DNA of 64,000 bases from Mongoliitalea lutea (GTDB lineage: Bacteria; Bacteroidota; Bacteroidia; Cytophagales; Cyclobacteriaceae). Under the pieces are notes generated by a model that was given only the letters and a program-made list of their open reading frames with translations, ran no database searches and was not told the origin of the DNA. The DNA lies in assembly GCF_014652135.1 (NCBI RefSeq), contig NZ_BMYF01000002.1:186001-250000 (forward strand), given 5' to 3'. Shown here piece by piece: positions 18,492 to 26,530 of this stretch (position 1 is the stretch's first letter; each line of letters begins with the position of its first letter). The translations under genes and the position numbers were made by a program.

Positions 18492-18508
18492 CCTATAAAA
18501 AAGATAGG
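18492..18508. promoter_or_regulatory. Rrf2-type box at the transcription start of tauE-rrf2
   Basis: CCTATAAAAAAGATAGG, a perfect CCTAT-N7-ATAGG repeat beginning 3 nt after the -7 element and ending 4 nt before the ATG. Its position suits repression, perhaps autoregulation of the Rrf2 gene in the same operon. Confidence 0.75.
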
Positions 18509-18512
18509 GAAT

Positions 18513-19385
18513 ATGGAAAGATTGGTGCTTACAGTAAAAAGTCAGCCATTGTGGTTTTTATTTTTTTTGGTTAGCTTTATTATTTTTGCGAGCCTTTCAT
18601 TCTATACATTTTCAGATCTTTTGACAATTCAGTCCCTTGACCGTGAAATGTTTTTCTGGTTTTTACTAGTTGGCTTTATAGCGCAGACCATAGATGGCGC
18701 TTTGGGAATGGCCTATGGAGTAAGTTCCAATTCCATCTTATTGGGCATTGGGATTCCACCAGCTATTGCAAGTGCTTGGGTACATTTTGCGCAAGTATTT
18801 ACTAGTCTTGCTTCAGGTATTTCCCACCTGAAATTAGGGAATGTGGATTGGTCACTTGCTAAGCGCTTATTGATTCCAGGCGTGTTAGGTGCTGTGATTG
18901 GTGCATTTTTACTTTCTTCCATTGATGGTAATCAGGTAAAGCCTTATATTGCTGTTTACTTGATGATTATGGGAGGAATTATCATTAGAAAAGTGTTTAG
19001 GAAACCAAAACGTGCCTTTGATAAGCAAGCCAAATCTTTACCTTACCTAGCTACTGTAGGTGGATTTGTTGACTCCATTGGAGGTGGGGGATGGGGGCCT
19101 GTCGTAAATTCTACGTTGATGGGTAAAGGTCAGGTTCCTCGAAAGGCTATCGGAACCGGTAATTTTGTAGAGATATTTGTCTCCCTAGCAAGTACCAGTA
19201 CCTTTTTCTTTTTTGTCCATGAATTAAGTTTGGCGCCAATTTTAGGTTTGATTATTGGTGGTGTAATCGCCTCACCCTTTGCCGCTTTGATCTGTAAGAA
19301 ATTGAATCCCAAAGTCCTGATGTTGATGGTTGGTTTGTTGGTCATTGGTCTAAGTATTCGAACCTTTTATCTTTCTGTTCAGTAA
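18513..19385 (+). CDS. TauE/SafE-family membrane permease (probable sulfite/sulfonate transporter)
   Basis: About 290 aa with eight or so hydrophobic helices. Family motifs: GFIAQTIDGALGMAYGVSSN and LATVGGFVDSIGGGGWGPVV, the two related half-repeats of TauE/SafE proteins; TIDGALGMAYG is typical of the subgroup found near sulfur assimilation genes. It differs clearly from the permease at 3577. A TTG at 18486 would extend the frame by nine residues, but it would lie within the -7 element; the ATG at 18513 fits. The Rrf2 gene follows 42 nt later in the same direction. The linked Rrf2 regulator makes sulfite or organosulfur transport plausible, but no sulfur enzyme gene is in the window. Confidence 0.9.
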   Translation: MERLVLTVKSQPLWFLFFLVSFIIFASLSFYTFSDLLTIQSLDREMFFWFLLVGFIAQTIDGALGMAYGVSSNSILLGIGIPPAIASAWVHFAQVFTSLASGISHLKLGNVDWSLAKRLLIPGVLGAVIGAFLLSSIDGNQVKPYIAVYLMIMGGIIIRKVFRKPKRAFDKQAKSLPYLATVGGFVDSIGGGGWGPVVNSTLMGKGQVPRKAIGTGNFVEIFVSLASTSTFFFFVHELSLAPILGLIIGGVIASPFAALICKKLNPKVLMLMVGLLVIGLSIRTFYLSVQ

Positions 19386-19427
19386 TTTCAATTGAAATAT
19401 GTATTTTGGGGGCATAATTCTTCCATT

Positions 19428-19838
19428 ATGCTCTCGAAAAAAGCTAAGTACGCGCTTAAAACCATTCTTTACCTTCAAGACAAACAACTGGAAGGTCCTA
19501 TTGCTGCAAGGACGATTTCTGAAGCAGAAAAAATACCCTATAAGTTTTTAGAAAATATCTTAAGAGAGTTAAAAAGCCATCAAATTGTCAAAAGCCTTAG
19601 AGGAGCAGAGGGAGGGTATTTGTTAGCCAAAGATCCAGCTCAAATTACCGTTGCTCAACTGATGCGCATCATCGATGGGCCTATTGCATTGATACCTTGT
19701 GTTTCCGAAAAATTTTATGAGTCTTGTGGTGAATGTTCAGACGAAGAAACCTGTTCCATCCGGAAACTTTTTGCTCAATTAAGAAGTCAAATGCTCCCAA
19801 TTCTGGATTGTTCCATTGTAGATTTAAGTAAGTTGTAA
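19428..19838 (+). CDS. Rrf2-family transcriptional regulator with cysteine cluster
   Basis: 136 aa. Winged helix at the N-terminus (KKAKYALKTILYLQ ... IPYKFLENILRELKSHQIV, wing SLRGAEGGYLLAKDPAQIT), dimer helix and a cysteine cluster PCVSEKFYESCGECSDEETC giving C-x8-C-x2-C-x5-C, plus a later Cys in ILDCSIV. Rrf2 proteins sense Fe-S status, nitric oxide or cysteine precursors; the cysteine pattern suggests a cluster or thiol sensor but is not the IscR C-x5-C-x5-C spacing. The frame could start with TTG at 19392; the ATG at 19428 opens on the canonical MLSKKAKYAL. It is the second gene of the tauE operon and the obvious candidate to bind the CCTAT-N7-ATAGG boxes. Confidence 0.93.
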   Translation: MLSKKAKYALKTILYLQDKQLEGPIAARTISEAEKIPYKFLENILRELKSHQIVKSLRGAEGGYLLAKDPAQITVAQLMRIIDGPIALIPCVSEKFYESCGECSDEETCSIRKLFAQLRSQMLPILDCSIVDLSKL

Positions 19839-19855
19839 AAAAACTTTCAATAAAA

Positions 19856-19872
19856 CCTATAAAAATTATAGG
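19856..19872. promoter_or_regulatory. Rrf2-type box upstream of the unknown gene at 19933
   Basis: CCTATAAAAATTATAGG, the best copy in the window: 7-bp arms CCTATAA / TTATAGG around AAA. It begins 45 nt before TAATTTTG at 19901, exactly as in the tauE promoter. Confidence 0.78.
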
Positions 19873-19900
19873 GTAATTAGGTTTTTAAAATTTTCTTCCA

Positions 19901-19908
19901 TAATTTTG
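19901..19908 (+). promoter_or_regulatory. -7 element of the gene at 19933
   Basis: TAATTTTG matches TAnnTTTG and lies 32 nt before the ATG at 19933, the same distance as in tauE. There is no -33 TTTG. Confidence 0.6.
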
Positions 19909-19932
19909 AATCATTCATTTATTCGTATAAGT

Positions 19933-20400
19933 ATGGCACGGGCAACAGCAATCCGGTATGATGACAGAGAATTACTTCAGGTAAGTACTCATTCCAATCC
20001 TACAATAGACAAAATTCAATCAATTACCGATTGGTTGGAAGCTTGTACATGGATTCGTTTAGAAGATACAGGGACTTACACATTTCCAAATTTTCCTGAA
20101 AAAAAGGAAGTATTCCATGCATTTTATTGTACGGTTGAAAATGTACAGGTAAAAAATCTGTTGAAAACCTTATTAGCCTTGGGAGGTGTGCCAGGAAAGC
20201 TGATAGAATTTCAAAAAGAACAAAATCAGCTGGTTTTCCGTCTATATAAAAGTCAAGAAGCAACATTACTGGTTAAACTCCAATGGATGGAGCGCTATAT
20301 TGCCAAGGAGCTTCGGTTTAAGCAGATATTATCCAAACTGATAGCCAACGAGAAAAGATATCAATCAGAGGAGCGATTGCTACGTAAAGAATTATTTTGA
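19933..20400 (+). CDS. Unknown cytoplasmic protein, predicted Rrf2 regulon member
   Basis: About 155 aa, no signal peptide or membrane helix. The middle (FHAFYCTVENVQVKNLLKTL) and the C-terminal half, rich in Lys, Glu, Leu and Arg (LVKLQWMERYIAKELRFKQI ... EERLLRKELF), suggest an alpha/beta part followed by long helices. No family is recognised. A TTG at 19906 gives a nine-residue extension but lies within the -7 element, so the ATG at 19933 is chosen. It has its own CCTAT-N7-ATAGG box and promoter directly after the rrf2 gene, and a terminator at 20426, so it is transcribed alone or by read-through from tauE-rrf2. Confidence 0.75.
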   Translation: MARATAIRYDDRELLQVSTHSNPTIDKIQSITDWLEACTWIRLEDTGTYTFPNFPEKKEVFHAFYCTVENVQVKNLLKTLLALGGVPGKLIEFQKEQNQLVFRLYKSQEATLLVKLQWMERYIAKELRFKQILSKLIANEKRYQSEERLLRKELF

Positions 20401-20425
20401 TTAATTGGTGTTTAAGTTTTTAAGG

Positions 20426-20458
20426 AAGGGGAATAATCTGCGGATTTTCCCCTTTTTT
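20426..20458 (+). terminator. Rho-independent terminator after the 19933 gene
   Basis: AAGGGGAA pairs with TTCCCCTT around a 13-nt loop and is followed by a T-run. Confidence 0.85.
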
Positions 20459-20524
20459 CATTTGAATTACCGAATTATTAAACAAATTTTGTAGCTGATT
20501 TTAATCATTCTATCCCATTTCACA

Positions 20525-21916
20525 ATGAATCAATACATCGATCTGATCCAACAGACATTTGATTTCCCTACAAAGGAGTTTCATGTTGAAAATAATGAAT
20601 TACATTTCAACGGAGTGAATTTGATGGAGATCATCAACACTTACGGAACCCCTTTGAAACTAACCTATCTTCCAAAGATTTCTGAAAACATTCAAAATGC
20701 GAAGACCTATTTTGGAAATGCGATAGAGAAACACGACTACAAAGGCAAGTACACCTACTGCTACTGTACCAAGTCTTCCCATTTTAGTTTTGTCTTGGAT
20801 GAAGCTTTGAAAAATGACATCCATATCGAAACTTCAAGTACATTTGACATTCACCTGGTTCGCTCTTTGTACGCACAAGGAAAAATCAATAAGCAGACTT
20901 ACATTGTATGCAATGGTTTCAAGCGGGAACTATACCGTCAATACATTACAGAATTGTTGAACGATGGATTTGTGAATTGCATCCCGGTATTGGACAACCT
21001 GACTGAGATTGATTATTATTTGGAGCATGTGAAAGTGCCTTTTCAAGTGGGTATCCGAATTGCCTCGGATGAAGAACCAAAATTTGGTTTTTACACTTCG
21101 CGATTAGGCGTGCGGTATAATGACATCTTAAGCTTGTACGAGGAAAAAATCAAAAACAATCCTCAGGTCAGTTTAAAGATGTTGCACTTTTTTATCAATT
21201 CAGGTATAAAAGACACGGCTTATTATTGGTCTGAATTGACCCGTTTTATTCAGAAATACGTGGATTTGAAAAAAATAGCTCCTTCCTTAGATACCATGGA
21301 TATTGGTGGAGGTTGGCCGATCAAGTACAATGTGTTCTTCGATTATGATTATCAGTACATGGCAGAGCAGATTGTCAAAAATATCAAGTGGATGTGTGCC
21401 AAAAACCATACGGATGAGCCACATATTTTCACGGAGTTTGGTTCCTACACCGTCGGTGAAAGCGGTGCGGTATTGTATTCTGTGTTGGATGAAAAACTGC
21501 AAAATGATAAAGAACTATGGTACATGATTGACGGTTCCTTTATTACCCAATTGCCGGATAGCTGGGGCTTAAACCAAAAGTACATCATGTTGGCCGTGAA
21601 CAATTGGGATGGAGAGTATCACAATATCAGTTTGGGTGGGCTAACCTGTGATAGCATGGATTATTACAACTCTGAGGCTCACCAGTTCAATATTTATCTG
21701 CCAAAAATTCAGGAAGGACAGAAGCAGTATATAGGGTTTTTCCACACAGGAGCCTATCAAGAATCTTTGGGAGGTTATGGAGGGATTCAACATTGCCTGA
21801 TTCCTGCGCCTAAACATGTGATTATTGATAGAAACCCTGATGGTAGTATTAAGCATTGGTTATTTGCTCCGGAGCAGGATCCAGAAACCATGATGAAAGT
21901 CTTGGGTTATAAGTAA
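20525..21916 (+). CDS. speA: PLP-dependent arginine decarboxylase (alanine-racemase fold)
   Basis: 463 aa, cytoplasmic. The N-terminal barrel carries the PLP lysine K83 in YCYCTKSSHF, the phosphate-binding DIGGGWPIKY loop, and RLGVRY; the C-terminal sheet domain has LGGLTCDSMDYY with the conserved Cys-Asp of fold-III decarboxylases and FFHTGAYQESLGG. It fits the short Bacteroidota form of biosynthetic arginine decarboxylase, which makes agmatine for polyamines; substrate is assigned from overall resemblance, and diaminopimelate decarboxylase is less likely given length and motifs. It stands alone between two terminators. Confidence 0.8.
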   Translation: MNQYIDLIQQTFDFPTKEFHVENNELHFNGVNLMEIINTYGTPLKLTYLPKISENIQNAKTYFGNAIEKHDYKGKYTYCYCTKSSHFSFVLDEALKNDIHIETSSTFDIHLVRSLYAQGKINKQTYIVCNGFKRELYRQYITELLNDGFVNCIPVLDNLTEIDYYLEHVKVPFQVGIRIASDEEPKFGFYTSRLGVRYNDILSLYEEKIKNNPQVSLKMLHFFINSGIKDTAYYWSELTRFIQKYVDLKKIAPSLDTMDIGGGWPIKYNVFFDYDYQYMAEQIVKNIKWMCAKNHTDEPHIFTEFGSYTVGESGAVLYSVLDEKLQNDKELWYMIDGSFITQLPDSWGLNQKYIMLAVNNWDGEYHNISLGGLTCDSMDYYNSEAHQFNIYLPKIQEGQKQYIGFFHTGAYQESLGGYGGIQHCLIPAPKHVIIDRNPDGSIKHWLFAPEQDPETMMKVLGYK

Positions 21917-21924
21917 ATTATAAG

Positions 21925-21951
21925 AAAGCGGAATTTTATTCCGCTTTTTTT
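21925..21951 (+). terminator. Rho-independent terminator after the arginine decarboxylase gene
   Basis: AAAGCGGAA and TTCCGCTTT form a 9-bp stem with a 5-nt loop and a T-run. Confidence 0.9.
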
Positions 21952-22003
21952 AAACTTTTTTTACTTTTTTAAGGTATAGATAGCATACCCAAAACAAATC
22001 CGT

Positions 22004-22315
22004 ATGCTACAAGTGCTCACGTTTATCTTCCTTCTTACATCCTTAACTTACGTTGGAGACGTCAAATTATTCTACCTTGATGAGAAGCCAGAGGATGTTT
22101 CCCACATGACTTATGTGGAAATGAGAGGTTTAGATCAATTAGAAGCTTGTGAGTCCATTATACTTCGCTTGGAAAAAGCAGTAAAAAAATATGCCAAAGA
22201 GCACTCTAAAAGTGTGGTAAAAATCTACATCGTTGAGCAAATAAGACCCCAAATTCAAACCGAGAGTCAGTATGGGAGGATTGGGAAGGTATCCATACTT
22301 TTTGAGTTAGAATAA
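22004..22315 (+). CDS. Small exported protein, first gene of envelope cassette A
   Basis: 103 aa. A hydrophobic N-terminus (MLQVLTFIFLLTSLTYV) that could be a signal peptide is followed by a small alpha/beta domain. It is paralogous to the 109-aa protein at 30605: both have a YVEMRG / LVELVG strand, a helix with LRLEKAVKKYAKEH / GSFEKRIKSFAKEK, then VVKIYIVEQIRPQI / NVELIILEKVQCKI and a final SILFELE / SIKLMYRLD. Both genes stand directly in front of a MORN-like giant gene. No known family. The position suggests an exported accessory factor for the cassette. Confidence 0.65.
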   Translation: MLQVLTFIFLLTSLTYVGDVKLFYLDEKPEDVSHMTYVEMRGLDQLEACESIILRLEKAVKKYAKEHSKSVVKIYIVEQIRPQIQTESQYGRIGKVSILFELE

Positions 22316-22464
22316 ATATTTTTTGTATTGTTTTATGTTAAAATAATTATATCGGTCTTTCTTAAGAACTGTTAAAAAATGAATGAAAGACAGGGAAATG
22401 AATTTTTTTATGATTAAAATTGTATTCTTATCAAAATCTTAATTGCCTTTTTCGAATAATCTTT

Positions 22465-24432
22465 ATGAAGTTTAATTCTGCCACAATAATTATTCCTTTG
22501 CTAATGTTGGGTATTTTTGCCCCAAAGTTACACGCTCAACAAGAGTATAAGGGAGAATACAGATTTAATGGACTCAATGGGGAAGCTACCTTTAGGTTTA
22601 TAGAAGGATCAGAGGGTAAGATTATTAAACAAGGGGATTTTTCATTTACTAGAAAAGAAAGGGATGGAGATGATAAGACCCGCTATTATATAACCCAGAT
22701 AGCAGGTATTTATGATCGGGATGTAAAAAGTGGTCTTTGGGATTACTTGGAAGAGGATCATCAAATTGAGCCGGAAGATATTGTTGATTTTAAATTGATC
22801 TATGATCTACAAAGTAGCCAGATTAAGCTAAAAGCAAATTACAAGCAAGGCGTACCCGATGGAAGATGGGTATTTGAAGAAAATGAATTTACTGGAGGTG
22901 AATTGCGGAAAAAGGCTCAAGCTGATGAGTTTTTGTTTAGTGATGGGGATATTAAGGGTAAATTCCAATTCAAATCATTTGTGGGTAGAAACACACATTT
23001 TATACGAGGAGAGCTCAAAGACGGGGGTATCATGCATGGAGAATGGACCTTTGTTTATGAAAAAGAGGGAATTTTAATCAGTGAAGTAAGAAATTACGAA
23101 AATGGTTTTTTGCTTGGAATCGTTCAAAGAGATTTGCGAACTAATGAAGTCTTGGAAGAGATAGTGTTTTTTGAAACCATTCGAAGATTAAATCAGATAA
23201 ATGCAGGCCAAAATAAAGGTTACAGAATAGCGGATCAAAGCTTTGATATCTATTTTAATGATGGCTTTTTATCTAGCGATATTGCTTATCAATCCCAAAG
23301 TAATGGCAATCAATTTATGTCAGATTTTTTAGTTAAGATTTTAAGATATGACGACTCTTATGTAAATGCAGATAGAGAATTAATAGAATACCCGATTCAT
23401 ACCAAGAAGTTTGTTTTTGAATTAAGTAGATCGCAGCAAAGGCTGATTGAAGAAATTCCAGAAGAATTTGAGCGTCAACGAAGGGTAGTTCGAGATTATT
23501 CCAATAGAAATTCCTTAAGGATAAATCGACAGCGTTCAGACAGTTTGGCTTTTGCCAATGCATATTTTGACCATAAATTAAATAAGCTAAATGAGTTTAC
23601 TGAATTAGTTGACTTGTTAAAAAGTAAACGGATCCAGTATTATGATGTGCAGGAGATGTATAATCGTGGGATTCCTTTTATCAAAGAGAAGGAAGTAATT
23701 GAATATAGGTTTAATGAGGAGGTTCGCTATCAAGAGGTTACTTATGATTTAAGTAAGTTTGAGACAGATTTTTATGGAGGTATCTCGGATTATTTCAATC
23801 AAATGGCAGTCACTATCAGATCTGTTAAAGGATATGTGGATGAATCTTTATCAAAGATTGAGAGAGATGATGATTTGAGAGCTATAGAAAACAGAATCCA
23901 AGTGCAAAAATTAGTTGCTGAGGAATTGTATCAAAATCTGGAAGGCCTCTCAACAGTTCAAAAAGAGTTAGTAACGGCTGTATATGAAAATATTTTGGTC
24001 AATGCTTTTGAAGAAAAACTCAAAGAATATTCACAATTGGATTTATTTACAGACAAAAAGCAGCAGGCTAGGGTTGTTGAAGATATGCTGGAGCAAATGA
24101 TAGATAAGCATGAGGAAATTGTGGACATCCCTAATCAATTAAAGTCCTTGGATAAGCTTTATGAGGAAGAGGTTTTCAACCCATTCACATTCTCAAGATA
24201 TGATCAGCGTGCAAAACCAAGGTTATTTGAAGCTGGGGAGAAATTATTTGAGCATTACATTGTTTCTCTCAAAGCTGAAAAAGATTATGCAGAAGTTAGA
24301 GTGTGGTTAAATAAAATACAAGATTTATCATCTAAAATGAAGGAATTAAGGGAAGCAGATACCAGAAGATTGGAGAATAGAATCAACAGAAGGTTGGATG
24401 TGAAAAAAATAGAATCCTTGTTAGATCTTTAA
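22465..24432 (+). CDS. Exported MORN-like repeat protein, cassette A
   Basis: About 655 aa. Signal peptide IIIPLLMLGIFAPKLHAQQ, then three or four MORN/YwqK-like units in the first 220 residues (for example GIYDRDVKSGLWDYLEE, YKQGVPDGRWVFEE, GIMHGEWTFVYEKEG, then YENGFLLGIVQRD), then a long helical region with RQRSDSLAF, and a C-terminus NPFTFSRYD ... INRRLDVKKIESLLDL. Paralogues at 26527 and 30947 share these landmarks. MORN-like repeats form open beta-sheets; their role here is unknown. The frame extends to a non-ATG codon at 22420, but the ATG at 22465 begins the signal peptide. Ten nt separate it from the DUF2490 gene. Confidence 0.8.
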   Translation: MKFNSATIIIPLLMLGIFAPKLHAQQEYKGEYRFNGLNGEATFRFIEGSEGKIIKQGDFSFTRKERDGDDKTRYYITQIAGIYDRDVKSGLWDYLEEDHQIEPEDIVDFKLIYDLQSSQIKLKANYKQGVPDGRWVFEENEFTGGELRKKAQADEFLFSDGDIKGKFQFKSFVGRNTHFIRGELKDGGIMHGEWTFVYEKEGILISEVRNYENGFLLGIVQRDLRTNEVLEEIVFFETIRRLNQINAGQNKGYRIADQSFDIYFNDGFLSSDIAYQSQSNGNQFMSDFLVKILRYDDSYVNADRELIEYPIHTKKFVFELSRSQQRLIEEIPEEFERQRRVVRDYSNRNSLRINRQRSDSLAFANAYFDHKLNKLNEFTELVDLLKSKRIQYYDVQEMYNRGIPFIKEKEVIEYRFNEEVRYQEVTYDLSKFETDFYGGISDYFNQMAVTIRSVKGYVDESLSKIERDDDLRAIENRIQVQKLVAEELYQNLEGLSTVQKELVTAVYENILVNAFEEKLKEYSQLDLFTDKKQQARVVEDMLEQMIDKHEEIVDIPNQLKSLDKLYEEEVFNPFTFSRYDQRAKPRLFEAGEKLFEHYIVSLKAEKDYAEVRVWLNKIQDLSSKMKELREADTRRLENRINRRLDVKKIESLLDL

Positions 24433-24442
24433 AAGTACTGAA

Positions 24443-25267
24443 ATGAAATTATCAAGGATAGCATTGTTGATAGCTTGTATCTGTTTGGCTATAATATCCT
24501 TTCCTAAGGAAGGTTTTTCTCAAGAAACCACTATTCCCTCGGGGATGACAACATTGCCAGCAACAACTGAAAATTGGAACGGTCTGTATTTAAAACTTCG
24601 ATTAACCGATAAATGGTTTTGGTATCAGGAAAATCACTACAGAAGGAGGAATAGTGTAGATAATCGTTGGGATTTCGTTGGCCGGATGAGCCAGTTATAT
24701 AATCGATTTGGGTTTACCTATTTATTTAGCGATAACTTTGAAGTGACATTTGGCCCCACTTTGGTGTGGCAATTTTCCCCAGATAGGGGCAATCCTGAAT
24801 ATGTTGATTCTGTCTTTGATACTCGTTTTTGGCATCAATGGTTATTGACGCAAAGTGTTGGCTCTGTGAAAGTGTTGCATCAGTTTCGATTTGAGCATCG
24901 GTATCAACGGGATAACCTTGTAGGTTCTGAGTATAAGTATACCGATAGGTGGCGTTACAAGATTACGGCCTATGTGCCCTTGAACAAACCAAAGATGGAA
25001 AACAAGACATTTTTCGTTGCACCTTCCAACGAGTTTTTCTTCCAATCGGGTAGACACCTGTGGAATTTCTTTGAGGAAAATAGGGTGTATACGGCTATTG
25101 GCTACACTTATAACAATTACATGTTCTTCGGGGGGCATATGTGGACCTATGGTCCAACACCTGTTCCTGGTACATACAGAAGTAGACATATCATCCGATT
25201 AAATGTGATGTACACTATTGATTTCAGAGAAAATAGAAGGCCATTAACCAGAGACTTTGCATTTTAA
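24443..25267 (+). CDS. DUF2490-like outer-membrane barrel, cassette A
   Basis: 274 aa with a signal peptide (IALLIACICLAIISF ... GFSQ). The remainder is a regular series of amphipathic strands rich in Trp, Tyr, Phe and Arg: FRFEHRYQRDN, RWRYKITAYVPLNK, RVYTAIGYTYNNYMFFGG, RLNVMYTIDF. This is the pattern of the DUF2490 family of predicted outer-membrane barrels. Closer relatives at 28536 and 32973 follow the other two MORN-like genes in the same order; this copy is the most diverged. It is followed at 12 nt by another barrel gene. Confidence 0.78.
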   Translation: MKLSRIALLIACICLAIISFPKEGFSQETTIPSGMTTLPATTENWNGLYLKLRLTDKWFWYQENHYRRRNSVDNRWDFVGRMSQLYNRFGFTYLFSDNFEVTFGPTLVWQFSPDRGNPEYVDSVFDTRFWHQWLLTQSVGSVKVLHQFRFEHRYQRDNLVGSEYKYTDRWRYKITAYVPLNKPKMENKTFFVAPSNEFFFQSGRHLWNFFEENRVYTAIGYTYNNYMFFGGHMWTYGPTPVPGTYRSRHIIRLNVMYTIDFRENRRPLTRDFAF

Positions 25268-25279
25268 AAAAGTGTATTT

Positions 25280-25747
25280 ATGAAAAAAATTACTATCGCT
25301 TTGCTACTGATAATGGTTGCTTTTTCAGCAAATGCGCAATACAAAGGACAATTTAGGTTTATCCATTCTTATGAAATGACCTCTGATAAAGGCTTCTTTG
25401 GTATGAGTTTTGGTGGTGAATACCTGTTCCAAAATTACTTGTCCATTCATCCTTCGATGACGTTTTATACACCAGCTACGGGGAATGCCAGAGGTTTTGA
25501 TGTGAATATGCGTTACTACTTGACTGAAAAAGAAAAGCAGTGGTACACATTGATTGGTTACGGTCATTATACTCGTGTATTTGAATTCAATCCAGAGCGG
25601 ATAAGACGACATAATTCAGTAAATTTGGGTGCGGGTGGTATGTTGAAATTCAGAGATGAGCTTGGAATAAATCCTGAAATCAGGTATCAGCCTATGGGAA
25701 GAAATGAAGTTATCTTCAAACTTGCCATCGTCTATTTTATTAACTAG
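25280..25747 (+). CDS. Small outer-membrane beta-barrel protein
   Basis: 155 aa. Signal peptide MKKITIALLLIMVAFSANAQ, then about eight strands (FGGEYLFQNYLSIHPSMTFY, GFDVNMRYYLTEKE, QWYTLIGYGHYTRVF, VNLGAGGMLKF, IFKLAIVYFIN), consistent with an eight-stranded barrel such as OmpX/OmpA-type proteins. It lies 12 nt after the DUF2490 gene of cassette A and is probably part of the same transcript. Ligand or role unknown. Confidence 0.7.
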   Translation: MKKITIALLLIMVAFSANAQYKGQFRFIHSYEMTSDKGFFGMSFGGEYLFQNYLSIHPSMTFYTPATGNARGFDVNMRYYLTEKEKQWYTLIGYGHYTRVFEFNPERIRRHNSVNLGAGGMLKFRDELGINPEIRYQPMGRNEVIFKLAIVYFIN

Positions 25748-25767
25748 AACTCCCTAATCAGACCTAT

Positions 25768-25801
25768 GTTAGTTTGAATAGAGTGGGTTTTCAAACTTAA
25801 C
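25768..25801. promoter_or_regulatory. Hairpin just before the barrel gene at 25805
   Basis: GTTAGTTTGAA can pair with TTCAAACTTAAC (one bulged base) around a 10-nt loop, ending 3 nt before a GTG start. There is no T-run, so it might influence translation or RNA stability; this is a guess from structure only. Confidence 0.35.
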
Positions 25802-25804
25802 ATC

Positions 25805-26530
25805 GTGAGCTATAGTCTATTTACAACTCAGCTTTGTAGGCGCTGTCCAATTGCCTCATTTTTATTTTTTGCAGTGATTTTAATCCTGCTTTCTTCTCAA
25901 TCCGGCTTTAGCCAAAGTGAAACTGAGGATGAAAAAGATTCAGAAAAGGAAAAAAAAGAGTCCACAAAGTGGGGAAATCTCCCATATTTTATGGATGATA
26001 TAAAGCTTGTTGCAGGACTCAATCGTGGAGGCGTCTTTTGGAGCGACGAGTTTAGAAATCTCAGTTATGGAAGTGGTTATCAATTAGGTTTGGAAGGCTT
26101 TCTTCCTATGGGAAAAATTTCATTTTTTCACTATGGTATGCATTACTCTGCTAGAACCTTTAATCATTTAAATCAGGTTGATTTTCGAACCAATCATTTG
26201 GACTTTCCCATTTTTGCATCTTTTGGTTTGCCGGAGTTTACAAGTATTGATTTTAGGTTTTTATTGGGGACTCAATTGAGTGCGAGGATTGGAGGTAGAC
26301 AGATTGGAACCTATTCTTCATTGGGAAATGATCAGTTTTTATTTGATGTCAATGAATTTAAATCACTTGATGGAGGAATGTTTTTTGGTCTGAGTGGTGA
26401 ACAAAAAGACTTTTACTTTAGAGTGAGATCATATATTGGTGTCAATAATCTTGATCGAAGAGATTTAGGTAGTTTAAATGCATTTTATATTGATTTTGGG
26501 TATTTTTTATTTAGACGTTACAGGCAATGA
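25805..26530 (+). CDS. PorT-like outer-membrane beta-barrel protein
   Basis: 241 aa. The start is GTG; the first possible ATG lies well inside. A basic N-terminus and hydrophobic segment (FLFFAVILILLSSQSGFSQ) form the signal peptide, followed by an acidic linker (ETEDEKDSEKEKKE) and a barrel of the OMP_b-brl_2/PorT kind (LVAGLNRGGVFWSDEF, GYQLGLEGFLPMGK, FGLPEFTSIDFRFLLGTQLSA). Its stop overlaps the start of the second MORN-like gene in an ATGA arrangement, so it is translationally coupled to cassette B. It occupies the place that the small exported protein has in cassettes A and C. Confidence 0.75.
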   Translation: MSYSLFTTQLCRRCPIASFLFFAVILILLSSQSGFSQSETEDEKDSEKEKKESTKWGNLPYFMDDIKLVAGLNRGGVFWSDEFRNLSYGSGYQLGLEGFLPMGKISFFHYGMHYSARTFNHLNQVDFRTNHLDFPIFASFGLPEFTSIDFRFLLGTQLSARIGGRQIGTYSSLGNDQFLFDVNEFKSLDGGMFFGLSGEQKDFYFRVRSYIGVNNLDRRDLGSLNAFYIDFGYFLFRRYRQ

